DNA from: Sedimentitalea todarodis | Lineage (GTDB): Bacteria; Pseudomonadota; Alphaproteobacteria; Rhodobacterales; Rhodobacteraceae | NCBI RefSeq assembly: GCF_032595355.1 | Contig: NZ_JASMWN010000003.1 | Coordinates: 310,001-374,000, forward strand | Direction of reading: 5' to 3' | DNA length: 64,000 bases | Shown here: positions 17,855 to 27,297 of the stretch, piece after piece | How positions within the stretch are numbered: position 1 is the stretch's first letter | How the letters are laid out: each line of letters opens with the position of its first letter | The notes under the pieces: generated by a model | The model's input: the letters and a program-made list of their open reading frames with translations, nothing else | Databases searched by the model: none | What the model was told of the DNA's origin: nothing | Made by a program: the position numbers and the translations under genes

Positions 17855-18486
17855 CACTGGAAGTGGTCAACCTCGGCCTGCCGAAATCGGGCACAACCAC
17901 GCTGGCCAGGGCGCTGCGGCTGGCAGGGTATGCAGTGGCAGACCATCGCTTGCGCGGGCGCAATACCGTCGATCCGGCGCAAAAGGGAACGCCCGTCGCC
18001 GATCTGCTCTATCGCGGCTATTTCGAAACCGGCGATCCCGCCGCGCATCTGCCGGGGATCACGGCACTTTCGGAAATGAGTGTGCTGCGCGGTGCGAAAT
18101 CGCTGTGGCCGCAGATGGATTTTGCGTTGCTGCTTGCAATCAAAAGACACCATCCTGACGTTCGGTTTCTGGCGTCTCGCCGTGATGCATTTGACCTGTC
18201 TCAATCCATGCTGGCCTGGTCCGATCTGGGCCTGACCCGTCTGCCCGACAGCGCGATCCCGGGCCTGCCGGAAGGGTATGGCGACACCACCAAACAACGT
18301 GTGCAATGGGTCGAAGGCCACTATGCCGCCCTCGCCCGGTTCTTTGCGAAGGACCCGAATTTTCTCGAATTCGATATCGCAGACCCCGATGCCCGCGCCA
18401 GGATCGCGACCTTTCTGGGACGGGACCTGCCCTGGTGGGGGCACCTCAATGCCAACCCCATCCGCGAACGGTTGGGGAGCAAGTGA
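17851..18486 (+). CDS. Sulfotransferase family protein
   Basis: A 211-residue P-loop sulfotransferase-like protein. GLPKSGTTTLARAL (residues 9-22) is the 5'-phosphosulfate-binding loop for PAPS, and RRDAFDLSQSML is in the expected place for the 3'-phosphate-binding segment. It is short for the family but has both binding elements. Coupled at both ends by stop/start overlaps to glycosyltransferase genes, it probably sulfates the glycan or glycolipid they build (inference). It may also bind PAPS without transfer; the catalytic residue cannot be assigned. Confidence 0.82.
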   Translation: MTLEVVNLGLPKSGTTTLARALRLAGYAVADHRLRGRNTVDPAQKGTPVADLLYRGYFETGDPAAHLPGITALSEMSVLRGAKSLWPQMDFALLLAIKRHHPDVRFLASRRDAFDLSQSMLAWSDLGLTRLPDSAIPGLPEGYGDTTKQRVQWVEGHYAALARFFAKDPNFLEFDIADPDARARIATFLGRDLPWWGHLNANPIRERLGSK

Positions 18487-20777
18487 TGCGCATCTGGATT
18501 CATCTCGGGCTGGACTCTTTGGTCACTGAGCGGATTCAACGTGTCATGTCTGACAAGCGTGATCAGATGATCGCCAAGGGCTTCCTGTTTTCGCAAACCG
18601 CAAGCGCGACCGTCTGCCAGGCGGTGAAGGATCTGGATCAGAACGAACCGATGAGCCCAGAGCAACAATGTGCGTTGCGTGACCGGCTGAGTGCGGATCT
18701 GGCGCGCGAGATCGAGATCCATAAGCCCAAGGCCCTGATCCTCTCCGATTCCCGGTTGGGTCATACGCTCTGCAAAGGCAGTGAGTTGGAGCGTCTCAAG
18801 AGCCTGCTCAGCCCGATATGCGGCGACATCCGCATCGTTGCACAGGTGGACGAACAGGCAAGCGCATTTGCCCGGCACTACGGCCAGCAGGTGATGACCG
18901 GCCGCAGCACGCCACTTGACCGGGAACTGGCGCTCGCTGACAGCGGGAATTGGTGGCAATCCTGTATCGACACCACAGATCAAGAGGCAGACACGTCAGT
19001 TCCGTCTGGTGCGCCCTTCTGGCTGGACTATGCCGCCCTTGTCCGGTTCTGGGAAAGCAGCTTTGGCCCGGAGAGTGTTACCCTGCACCCGCTGAATGAG
19101 GATGATCTGGCATCCGAGACTGCGCCCGACGCAATCCGCGCGCTCTTCGACATTGCTCCAACGTTAGGGAAAACCACGGCGGACGCACTGCCGCCGCAGC
19201 CCTCCGCCGCCTGGGTTGAACGCGCGCGGCAGATGAATGCGCTGTTTCACCAGCTGACGCGCAACGGACAGCGGAATATTCCCGGCGACCTTTGGCAATC
19301 CCTGCTGGCCGAAACCAAAATCGGCGGTGAGCCGATTGCGCCCGGCGCGTTGTCGGCGATCTCAGACCGATTTGCCGCAGACAATCAGGCCCTTGTTGCT
19401 GCCCATCCTGCATTGCGGGCCGCCGATCTCCGCCCCGAGCCGGCGCAAGACCACTGGCGCGAACCCGGTCCTGGCAACGGGTTTCGTGCGACCCAATACC
19501 TACTGGCCTTCATGTATCGCATAGACAAGGCCACAGGTGAGGCGCGCAAGGGAACCGCGCCTCACCCGTCGAAACCGGAAAATGCCACAGGGCTTTCCCC
19601 CGCCGCGCGTGCCGTTTTGCCGCCGCTCGCCGTGCAGAATTTCGACAAGCTGCGCAATTCCCCCTATGCGCCGCATAACCGGCTGGGGGCCGTCAACGAA
19701 GAAGACCTTGCCGCCGCCTATGCCCCGGCACCTCGGCGCATCCTGCCGAACGGCTCATCCGGGCGTGTCATCGTCGGCTGCATGAAGAATGAAGCGCCCT
19801 ATATCGTCGAATGGATCGCCTATCATCGCGCCATCGGGGTCGACAATTTCCTGATCTACACCAACGACTGCACGGACGGCACCGACAAGATCCTGAACCG
19901 TCTGCAACAATTGGGCATCGTTCAGCACCGCAACAATGACAAATGGCGGGGCAAGTCACCGCAACAACATGCGCTCAACATGTCGCGCAAGGAAGCCGTC
20001 ATTCGCGATGCAGAGTGGCTCATCCATATCGATGTGGACGAATTCATCAATGTGCGCACCGGTAACGGCACGCTGGACGATTTTTTCGCCGCCGTCCCTG
20101 ACGCCACGAATGTTGCGATGACGTGGCGACTCTTTGGTCATGACGGTGTGACCCGTCTGGCGGATGCATTCGTCATCGACCAGTTCGAGCGATGCGCGCC
20201 GAAGTACTGTCCAAAGCCACATACGGCGTGGGGTTTCAAGACGATGTTCAAGAATATCGGTGCCTATGGCAAGATCAGCTGCCACAGGCCCAACAAGCTT
20301 GACGAGGACCTGCGCGATCAGGTCCGCTGGGTGAACGGATCGGGCAAGGACATGACTGAAGAGGTCGCCAACAACGGCTGGCGCAATTCGCGACGCTCCA
20401 TCGGGTATGACCTGCTGCAACTCAACCACTATGCCCTGCGCAGCGCCGAGAGCTTTCTGATCAAACGACAACGCGGGCGCGCGCTGCATGTGGATCGTTC
20501 GATCGGAATCAACTATTGGATCCGCATGGACTGGTCCGATTTCCGCGACATCACCATAAAGCGCAACATTCCACGGGTCCGGGCCGAATATGACCGGTTG
20601 ATGCAGGATGATACGCTGCGCAAATGGCATGAAAAAGGGCGCGACTGGCATCGTGCCAAGGCAGAGGAACTTCACGAAAACCCCGAGTTCAGGGAGCTTT
20701 ATGAACAGGCGTTGGCGATCAAGCTTTCCGAAACAGAACGCGTCGCCTATGCGCTGGCGCTCGATATGGAAAGCTGA
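18486..20777 (+). CDS. Fusion: degenerate sulfotransferase-like domain + glycosyltransferase
   Basis: A 763-residue protein. The C-terminal domain (about 428-740) is a glycosyltransferase like its neighbours: GCMKNEAPYIVEWIAYHRAIG, quoted in part as CMKNEAPYIVEW, then YTNDCTDGTDKIL, IHIDVDEFINVR and LNHYALRSAESFLIK. The N-terminal 300 residues follow the layout of bacterial sulfotransferase-like proteins (MRIWIHLGLDSLVTERIQ, LILSDSRLGH, LDYAALVRFWESSFGPES), but the KxGTT P-loop is replaced by LDSLVTERIQ. It therefore probably cannot bind PAPS and may have a scaffold role. The ATG overlaps the preceding stop. This domain arrangement is unusual. Confidence 0.8.
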   Translation: MRIWIHLGLDSLVTERIQRVMSDKRDQMIAKGFLFSQTASATVCQAVKDLDQNEPMSPEQQCALRDRLSADLAREIEIHKPKALILSDSRLGHTLCKGSELERLKSLLSPICGDIRIVAQVDEQASAFARHYGQQVMTGRSTPLDRELALADSGNWWQSCIDTTDQEADTSVPSGAPFWLDYAALVRFWESSFGPESVTLHPLNEDDLASETAPDAIRALFDIAPTLGKTTADALPPQPSAAWVERARQMNALFHQLTRNGQRNIPGDLWQSLLAETKIGGEPIAPGALSAISDRFAADNQALVAAHPALRAADLRPEPAQDHWREPGPGNGFRATQYLLAFMYRIDKATGEARKGTAPHPSKPENATGLSPAARAVLPPLAVQNFDKLRNSPYAPHNRLGAVNEEDLAAAYAPAPRRILPNGSSGRVIVGCMKNEAPYIVEWIAYHRAIGVDNFLIYTNDCTDGTDKILNRLQQLGIVQHRNNDKWRGKSPQQHALNMSRKEAVIRDAEWLIHIDVDEFINVRTGNGTLDDFFAAVPDATNVAMTWRLFGHDGVTRLADAFVIDQFERCAPKYCPKPHTAWGFKTMFKNIGAYGKISCHRPNKLDEDLRDQVRWVNGSGKDMTEEVANNGWRNSRRSIGYDLLQLNHYALRSAESFLIKRQRGRALHVDRSIGINYWIRMDWSDFRDITIKRNIPRVRAEYDRLMQDDTLRKWHEKGRDWHRAKAEELHENPEFRELYEQALAIKLSETERVAYALALDMES

Positions 20778-20798
20778 GATGCGCATGCGGGTCTGCAG

Positions 20799-21836
20799 GT
20801 GAGATTTCTCGCTGTTCTCACGGTGCGCAACGAGGGTGCGTTCCTGCTGGAGTGGCTCGCCCACCATCGTGCCGTGGGTTTCACCGACTTTCTGGTCTTT
20901 TCCAACGATTGCCGCGATGGCACCGACGCGATGCTCGACAGGCTGGCCGAAATGGGCTGGCTCACTCACGTCAGGAACGATGGCCCCTATGACAAGCGCG
21001 GCATACAGTTCACCGCGCTGAAACAGGCGGAACGACTTGATATCGTACACTCTGCCGACTGGCTCCTGCCGCTGGACATTGACGAGTTTGTCAACATCCA
21101 CACAGGCGATCACACACTGCTGTCGCTATTGGCGGCACTGCCAGAGGCCACGGCGATCACTCTGACCTGGCGGCTTTTCGGCAATGCCGACATTCGCAGT
21201 TACACCGACTCGACGGTGACCGAAACCTTCACCCGCTGCGCGCCCGTCGCGATGTTCTGGCCGTGGCGCTCGGCCATGTTCAAGACGCTTTACCGCAATG
21301 ACAGAACCTACGAAAAACTTGGGGTCCACCGGCCCCGCGCCCCGAACCTCGATAAGCTCCCCAACGCCCGGTGGTTTGACGGCGAGGGCCGCGAACTGGA
21401 CGATCCGTTCAAGACCCGACGGCTGTTTTCCAACTACGGGCGCTCCAACTACAAGCTGGTGCAACTCAACCATTATCCACTGGGTGCGATGGAAAGCTAT
21501 GTGCTCAAGGCCGATCGCGGGCGTGCCGTGCACAGCGACCACATGCTCGGCATGGAGTATTGGGTTGATCGAAATTTCAATACGGACACCGACGATAGCA
21601 TCGCCCGAACCCACCCGCTTCGAGCGCCCATTCTCGCCGATCTGCACGCCGATCCGAGGCTTGCGGACCTGCATCGGGCCGCAGTCGGTTGGCGCCATGC
21701 GCGGTTTTTCAAGCTGATGGAGCAGGAGCCGTATCGCGCACTCTATGCCCGCTTGCTGATGACCCCCGCGTCCAAGCCAATCAATCACGCCACCGCGACC
21801 ACGCTGAGCCAGTTTGCCATGAAGGGACGAACCTAG
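20799..21836 (+). CDS. Glycosyltransferase family 2-like protein
   Basis: A 345-residue paralogue of the transferases at 16796 and 18486. Motifs are LTVRNEGAFLLEW, FSNDCRDGTDAMLDRL, LPLDIDEFVNIHTGDHT and LNHYPLGAMESYVLK. It starts at GTG 20799; an ATG 21 bases upstream is closed by an immediate stop. It is the last gene of the four-gene cluster, 21 bases after the fusion gene. The shared HTGDHT segment with the first gene suggests these two are the closest pair. Probably cytoplasmic; substrate unknown. Confidence 0.85.
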   Translation: MRFLAVLTVRNEGAFLLEWLAHHRAVGFTDFLVFSNDCRDGTDAMLDRLAEMGWLTHVRNDGPYDKRGIQFTALKQAERLDIVHSADWLLPLDIDEFVNIHTGDHTLLSLLAALPEATAITLTWRLFGNADIRSYTDSTVTETFTRCAPVAMFWPWRSAMFKTLYRNDRTYEKLGVHRPRAPNLDKLPNARWFDGEGRELDDPFKTRRLFSNYGRSNYKLVQLNHYPLGAMESYVLKADRGRAVHSDHMLGMEYWVDRNFNTDTDDSIARTHPLRAPILADLHADPRLADLHRAAVGWRHARFFKLMEQEPYRALYARLLMTPASKPINHATATTLSQFAMKGRT

Positions 21837-21845
21837 CGCCCGCCG

Positions 21846-22283
21846 TCAACCCGCTTCGATCAAGCGGCGCAGTATCCTGTGCCGCCAGCGATAGATGGTA
21901 CTCACCCAAAGTGCTGCCATCCCCGTTTGCCACCCCGCATCGATCTCTACCCGGTCAATCTGAATGGCGCCTGTGTCTGCCGGTTTCACCTCTAACTCGT
22001 GGACCAGCCGCGCGATCCCGATGCCATGCTCTTCACTGCGCAACACCCGCGCTTCGGTGTCGCAAGTTACGACATGCATGGAATAGGGCTGGGCAGGCAG
22101 CACACCAAACAACGACAGCGCCACATCAATCCTCTGACCGATCTGCGCTGGTCCTGATGGCAGATGGTCGAACTGCACCCAAGGGCGGCTCACCGTTTCC
22201 AACACATCTAGATCAATTGCCATCGCAAACAACCGGTCCGCATCGATCGGGTACCGATGCCTGAACGTGAGCCGCTGCACCAT
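21846..22283 (-). CDS. SRPBCC-fold protein
   Basis: A 145-residue protein starting MVQRLTFRHRYPIDADRLFAMAIDLD, consistent with a START/SRPBCC hydrophobic-ligand-binding fold (polyketide-cyclase-like). The remainder alternates strands as in the family and ends with a basic helix (YRWRHRILRRLIEAG). It is convergent with the last glycosyltransferase, nine bases apart. No catalytic residues can be assigned and its role is unknown. Confidence 0.65.
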   Translation of the reverse strand: MVQRLTFRHRYPIDADRLFAMAIDLDVLETVSRPWVQFDHLPSGPAQIGQRIDVALSLFGVLPAQPYSMHVVTCDTEARVLRSEEHGIGIARLVHELEVKPADTGAIQIDRVEIDAGWQTGMAALWVSTIYRWRHRILRRLIEAG

Positions 22284-22395
22284 GTCTTACCTTCCCCTTT
22301 TTTCCAATAATCTGCCGCGACGCGCCGAAGTTTTAAACGGCGCATTTCGTCTCGCCCCTCTGGTTTGCGCCAGCGGGCTGTGCTAGCCGGGCGTC

Positions 22396-23436
22396 ATGAG
22401 CAAGACACTGACGATCCCGCGCCCAGATGACTGGCACCTGCACCTGCGCGATGGCGCGATGCTCCGGGCCGTCTTACCCGAAACCACCCGTGACTTTGCC
22501 CGCGCCATCATCATGCCAAATCTCGTGCCCCCGGTGGTTACCGGGGCTCAGGCCAGTGCCTACCGGGATCGAATCCTCGCGACTCTCCCCGAGGGCAGCC
22601 GTTTCCAGCCGCTGATGACACTCTACCTGACCGAAGACACCGATCCCGACGATGTCGCCGCCGCCGCGGCCAGCGATCTAGTCAAGGCAGTCAAACTCTA
22701 CCCAGCCGGAGCCACCACCAATTCTGCCAGCGGCGTTGCCAATTTCGACCGGGTGCGCGCCGTGCTCGACCGCATGGCCGAAATCGGCCTGCCACTCTGT
22801 GTGCATGGCGAAGTCACGGACAGCGACATTGATATCTTTGACCGCGAGGCGGTGTTCATCGACCGGGTGCTCGATCCGGTCCGCCGCGCCACGCCGGGCC
22901 TGCGCGTCGTGATGGAGCATATAACCACCGCACAGGGTGTCGACTACGTGCGTGCCGGTGGCGACACCATCGGTGGCACGATCACCACCCATCACCTGAT
23001 CATCAACCGCAACCATATCCTCGTCGGCGGAATAAAGCCGCATTACTACTGCCTCCCGGTCGCCAAACGGGAAGAACACCGCCTCGCCCTGCGCGCCGCT
23101 GCCACCTCGGGCGAACCCTCCTTCTTTCTCGGCACCGACAGCGCCCCGCATGTGGATGCGCTCAAGGAGCACGCCTGTGGTTGCGCCGGTTGTTTCACCG
23201 CGACCAACACCATGCCGCTCCTTGCTCATGTGTTCGAAGAAGAGCACGCGCTGGACCACCTCGCAGCCTTTGCCTGCCATAACGGCCCAGCCTTTTACGG
23301 CCTGCCCGTCAACGATCGCACACTGACTATGGAAAAGGGCGACATGCCAACCGACTTCCCGTCAAAGATCGACTGCGCCGATGGCCCCGTCACTGTCTTT
23401 GATCCGGGATTTGACGTCTACTGGCGCACCGCCTGA
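22396..23436 (+). CDS. pyrC: Dihydroorotase (class II)
   Basis: A 346-residue zinc amidohydrolase converting carbamoyl aspartate to dihydroorotate in pyrimidine synthesis. The metal-binding start is DDWHLHLRDG (about 11-20). Further metal or substrate residues appear in KAVKLYPAG (the lysine to be carboxylated), CVHGEV, HHLIINRN and GTDSAPHVD. Length and motifs fit the E. coli PyrC class. pyrE follows on the same strand with a dispersed repeat between. Confidence 0.96.
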   Translation: MSKTLTIPRPDDWHLHLRDGAMLRAVLPETTRDFARAIIMPNLVPPVVTGAQASAYRDRILATLPEGSRFQPLMTLYLTEDTDPDDVAAAAASDLVKAVKLYPAGATTNSASGVANFDRVRAVLDRMAEIGLPLCVHGEVTDSDIDIFDREAVFIDRVLDPVRRATPGLRVVMEHITTAQGVDYVRAGGDTIGGTITTHHLIINRNHILVGGIKPHYYCLPVAKREEHRLALRAAATSGEPSFFLGTDSAPHVDALKEHACGCAGCFTATNTMPLLAHVFEEEHALDHLAAFACHNGPAFYGLPVNDRTLTMEKGDMPTDFPSKIDCADGPVTVFDPGFDVYWRTA

Positions 23437-23437
23437 T

Positions 23438-23474
23438 TTCATCTTTGTCAAAAACACTCCCGCCGGAGGCGCCT
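23438..23474 (+). repeat. Dispersed intergenic repeat, copy 3 (short)
   Basis: TTCATCTTTGTC, AAAACACTCC, then a reduced GC arm (GCCGGAGGC), between pyrC and pyrE. Here it runs in the same direction as the flanking genes, unlike the cox copies. Confidence 0.75.
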
Positions 23475-23503
23475 GCCCTCCCTGCACGCTCATAGGTCTG
23501 ATC

Positions 23504-24184
23504 ATGATCCCCACAAGCTACCCTGACGCCAGGGAAATCGCCCGCCTCTCCGCCCGCATGCTGCTCGAAATCGAAGCCGTGCATCTCAACTCCGAAACCC
23601 CCTTCACCCTTGCGTCCGGCCTGCCGAGCCCGACTTACATCGATTGCCGCAAACTGATCTCCTATCCCCGCATCCGCAGCACCCTGATGGATTTCATGAC
23701 CCTCACTGTCATGCGCAATGCCGGACTCGAGGCATTTGACAATATCGCTGGCGGCGAAACCGCGGGCATTCCCTTTGCCGCGCTTGTCGCCGAACGCATG
23801 GGCCTGCCCATGACCTATGTGCGCAAGAAACCCAAAGGTTATGGCCGCAATGCCCGAATCGAAGGCGTCATGAGCGAAGGCGACCGCGTGCTTCTGGTCG
23901 AGGATCTCACCACGGATGGCGGCTCCAAGCTCTCCTTCGTGGATGCAATTCGCGCCACCGGCGCCACCTGCGCCCACACCGCCGTGATTTTCTACTATGG
24001 CATCTTCCCGGACACCGAGAAGCGCCTCGCCGATCATGGAATCACCCTGCACCACCTCTGCACCTGGTGGGATGTGCTGGCCGAGGCAAAGGCCTCGGGT
24101 GCGTTTGACGCACAGACCCTGACCGAGGTGGAATCGTTTCTGACCAATCCGCGCGCCTGGCAAGAAGCGCGTCAGACCAGCTGA
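23504..24184 (+). CDS. pyrE: Orotate phosphoribosyltransferase
   Basis: A 226-residue enzyme that adds the ribose phosphate to orotate, next but one after PyrC in the pathway. It contains FTLASGLPSPTYIDCRK, YVRKKPKGYGRNARIEG and the PRPP-binding loop VLLVEDLTTDGGSK. ATG 23504 (MIPTSYPDAREIARLS) is used; the in-frame extension upstream runs into pyrC and the repeat. pyrC-pyrE adjacency supports co-expression. Confidence 0.95.
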   Translation: MIPTSYPDAREIARLSARMLLEIEAVHLNSETPFTLASGLPSPTYIDCRKLISYPRIRSTLMDFMTLTVMRNAGLEAFDNIAGGETAGIPFAALVAERMGLPMTYVRKKPKGYGRNARIEGVMSEGDRVLLVEDLTTDGGSKLSFVDAIRATGATCAHTAVIFYYGIFPDTEKRLADHGITLHHLCTWWDVLAEAKASGAFDAQTLTEVESFLTNPRAWQEARQTS

Positions 24185-24456
24185 CCCAAACGGGCGGCGG
24201 CGCACCGTCGCTGCCGGCAAGTCATCTCGTTTTCGCGCTCCTCGAGTCCTTCCAACACATACCAGATGTTGACCTGTGCCCCCTTTTGCCTTCAACATGC
24301 AGCGGGCAAAGGATATGCACAGGCTATCCACAAAAACATACAATTTGCAGGCTTGGCCAAGCGTGCGGTAACACCCGGCACCAACTGCAATCGACAAATC
24401 AGTACGAAAAAGAGCCAGCGACAACACGCGGCCATACGAGGCGAAATGGGGGCGAC

Positions 24457-25947
24457 ATGAACGAGATTACCAGCTTTGACGGAACCAGCCCGGAAACCGA
24501 CGGCGCGAATACGATGCCCCACTCGGTAGAGGCAGAACAGCAGCTTCTGGGCGCTATTCTCACCAACAACGATGTATATGACCGCATTGCCAGCATCATC
24601 GGTCCACAACATTTCTACGACCCGGTGCATGCCCGCATCTATGAAATCGCTGCAGCCCGCATCGCCAAGAACGCGCTCGCCTCTCCCGTGACGCTCAAGG
24701 CATTCATGGAAGATGACGAGGGCCTGAAGGAACTCGGCGGTCCCGCCTATCTCGTCCGTCTCGCCGGTGCGGCGATCAGCGCCTTTGCCGTACGCGACTA
24801 TGCCCAGATGGTCTATGATCTGGCGATCCGGCGGCAGCTGATCGGTCTTGGCCGGGATATCAGCGACAAGGCCAGCCGCGTCGATGTGTCCAGCGAACCG
24901 CGCGAACAGATCGTCGAAGCGGAACAGCAACTCTACAAACTCAGCGAACAGGGCCAGACGGAAAGCGGTTTTCAGAGCTTTCTGCGTGCCGTCACCGACG
25001 CGGTCAACGTCGCCAACGCCGCCTATATGCGCGACGGCGGTCTGGCCGGTATCTCGACCGATCTGGTTGACATGGACAGGATGCTGGGCGGATTGCACAA
25101 ATCCGACCTGCTGATCCTCGCCGGTCGTCCCTCGATGGGCAAGACCTCACTGGCTACCAACATCGCGTTCAATGTCGCCAAGGCCTACAAGCGCGGCAAG
25201 CTGCCTGACGGAACCGAAGGCTCGGTGGATGGTGGCGTCGTCGGGTTCTTTTCGCTGGAGATGAGCGCCGAACAGCTCGCCGGTCGAATCCTTGCCGAAG
25301 CCTCCGAGATCTCCAGCCACAAGATCCGCCAGGGCGACATGAACGAGGCTGAATTCCGCCGCTTCGTCGATGCCGCCAAGGAACTCGAAGCCTGCCCGCT
25401 CTATATCGACGACACGGCCGCCATTCCCATCGCACAACTGGCCGCCCGCGCTCGTCGGCTGAAGCGGACCCACGGGCTGGACCTGCTGATCGTCGACTAT
25501 CTGCAACTGGTGCGCGGCACCGCAGACAATCGCGTTCAGGAAATCGGCGAGATTTCCATGGGGCTCAAGGCCATCGCCAAGGAACTCAACATTCCCGTCA
25601 TCGCCCTTTCCCAGCTGTCCCGCCAGGTTGAAAGCCGCGAGGACAAACGCCCGCAGCTCTCCGACCTGCGAGAATCGGGCTCCATCGAACAGGACGCCGA
25701 CGTGGTCATGTTCGTCTATCGCGGCGAATATTACAAAGAGCGTGAAAAGCCGGGTGAAGACGATCTGGCCGCCACCGAACAATGGATCGCCGACATGGAG
25801 CGCCTGCACGGCAAGGCAGAGGTCATCATCGGCAAACAGCGCCACGGCCCCATCGGCACCGTCGAACTCAGCTTTGAAGCCCAGTTCACCCGCTTCGGAA
25901 ACCTTGCGAAATCCTGGCAACAAACCGGCGGAGAACAGAGCTTCTGA
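24457..25947 (+). CDS. dnaB: Replicative DNA helicase DnaB
   Basis: A 496-residue hexameric fork helicase. The N-terminal primase-interacting domain starts MPHSVEAEQQLLGAILTNN (in part). The RecA-like C-terminal domain has Walker A LAGRPSMGKTSLATN, Walker B LLIVDYLQLV, and the terminal HRGPIG-type motif seen here as RHGPIGTVELSF. ATG 24457 gives the normal family length; a longer frame is unsupported. The 272-base upstream gap has no gene; it includes CTATCCACA, a one-mismatch DnaA-box-like 9-mer. Confidence 0.97.
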   Translation: MNEITSFDGTSPETDGANTMPHSVEAEQQLLGAILTNNDVYDRIASIIGPQHFYDPVHARIYEIAAARIAKNALASPVTLKAFMEDDEGLKELGGPAYLVRLAGAAISAFAVRDYAQMVYDLAIRRQLIGLGRDISDKASRVDVSSEPREQIVEAEQQLYKLSEQGQTESGFQSFLRAVTDAVNVANAAYMRDGGLAGISTDLVDMDRMLGGLHKSDLLILAGRPSMGKTSLATNIAFNVAKAYKRGKLPDGTEGSVDGGVVGFFSLEMSAEQLAGRILAEASEISSHKIRQGDMNEAEFRRFVDAAKELEACPLYIDDTAAIPIAQLAARARRLKRTHGLDLLIVDYLQLVRGTADNRVQEIGEISMGLKAIAKELNIPVIALSQLSRQVESREDKRPQLSDLRESGSIEQDADVVMFVYRGEYYKEREKPGEDDLAATEQWIADMERLHGKAEVIIGKQRHGPIGTVELSFEAQFTRFGNLAKSWQQTGGEQSF

Positions 25948-26032
25948 GTTGCGTGCAGTCCGAAACTGACCTCGCAGCATCGCGCGCCTGGTGCATTGCA
26001 GTCGCAGGTTTTTGTGCGCCGAAATCCATGAT

Positions 26033-26106
26033 TTCATCTTTGCAAAAATACTCCTGGGAGCGCGAGGGGCAGCGCCCCTCGCCCACCGCGCCGCCAAAGG
26101 CGGCGC
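26033..26106 (+). repeat. Dispersed intergenic repeat, copy 4, with two hairpins
   Basis: TTCATCTTTGC, AAAATACTCC, then hairpin GCGAGGGGC-agc-GCCCCTCGC (26062-26082) and hairpin GCGCCGCC-aaa-GGCGGCGC (26088-26106). It fills much of the 312-base gap between dnaB (stop 25947) and alr (start 26260), which shows no gene. Confidence 0.85.
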
Positions 26107-26259
26107 AAATCCAGGGACCCGGGCGTCATCCTTCCGGTGCCGGCGCCTCTCACCTATAGCGGCTCCGCCACGCAAGCTGCGCGTCAAATTGCCGATCACC
26201 CCGCCTCCCGATGCCGCATTCCCTCTTGACGCCCCGCGCGCCCATGTCATTACCACCCT

Positions 26260-27297
26260 ATGAGCACCGCAAAGCTAACCGTCGACCTCACCGCCCTTGC
26301 CGAGAACTGGCATGCCCTGGACGCGCTCACTGGCTGTGAGACCGGTGCCGTGGTCAAGGCCAACGGCTATGGGCTGGATGCGGCAGAAGTGTCGCTGGCA
26401 CTGGCGCGCGCCGGTGCCCGGCAATTCTTTGTCGCCGCCGCCGAAGAAGGCGCCGTTGTGCGCCAGGCGCTTGGCCCGGGCCCCGGAATCTCGGTCTTTT
26501 CGGGCCATATGGAAGGCGACACCGCGCTCATCCGCGATCATGATTTGATCCCGATGCTGAATTCGGTCGACCAGATGTTGCGCCATATGGAAAGCCATCC
26601 AGCCGGCCGGTTCGGCGTTCAGCTGGACACCGGCATGAATCGTCTGGGGATGGAGCCCGCCGAATGGGCGGCCCTGCGCGACATTGCGCTGGCCCAGAAA
26701 CCGGTCCTGCTGATGTCTCACCTCGCCTGCGCGGACGAGGCTGATCATCCGATGAATCGCCAGCAATTGCGCAGTTTCATCGAACTCACCGCCAACAACG
26801 ATGTTCCCCGCGCCCTGGCGGCCACCGGCGGTCTGCTGCTTGGTCGCGATTACCATTTCGACCTGACCCGCCCCGGCGTCGGCCTTTATGGCGGCCTGCC
26901 CTTCACCGAGTCCAGACCGGTTGTGTCACTTGCTCTGCCAGTGATTCAGATCCGCGATCTCGCCGAAGGAGAGACTGTCGGTTACGGCAACGTTTGGACT
27001 GCGCCGCGTCCCGCGCGCATTGCAACCGTGGCGGCTGGCTACGCGGATGGCCTGCACCGTGCACTTGGCGCCGGTGGCGTCATGCTTTTCGCGGACGATA
27101 CCCCCTGCCCGGTGGTGGGCCGCGTGTCGATGGACATGATCACGGTCGATATCACCGACCTGCCCACCGATCCGGACTCGCTGGAAATCCTTGGCCAACA
27201 CCAGAGCATCGATACGCTGGCACAGGCGGCGGGCACCATCGGGTACGAGATCCTCACCTCGCTCGGTGGCCGGTATCGGCGGGAGTACATCGCGTGA
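26260..27297 (+). CDS. alr: Alanine racemase
   Basis: A 345-residue PLP enzyme making D-alanine for peptidoglycan. The PLP-lysine motif is AVVKANGYGLDA (about 31-42); the catalytic Tyr region is TVAAGYADGLHR, and RVSMDMITVDI is conserved. Length is slightly short of the usual 360-370 but all domains are present. Its stop overlaps the GTG start of the Mla permease (GTGA). dnaB-alr linkage is common in Rhodobacteraceae. Confidence 0.95.
   Translation: MSTAKLTVDLTALAENWHALDALTGCETGAVVKANGYGLDAAEVSLALARAGARQFFVAAAEEGAVVRQALGPGPGISVFSGHMEGDTALIRDHDLIPMLNSVDQMLRHMESHPAGRFGVQLDTGMNRLGMEPAEWAALRDIALAQKPVLLMSHLACADEADHPMNRQQLRSFIELTANNDVPRALAATGGLLLGRDYHFDLTRPGVGLYGGLPFTESRPVVSLALPVIQIRDLAEGETVGYGNVWTAPRPARIATVAAGYADGLHRALGAGGVMLFADDTPCPVVGRVSMDMITVDITDLPTDPDSLEILGQHQSIDTLAQAAGTIGYEILTSLGGRYRREYIA

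Noticed and set aside
24316..24324. CTATCCACA as a replication origin DnaA box
   Set aside because: A single one-mismatch box with no cluster or AT-rich unwinding region does not support an origin.
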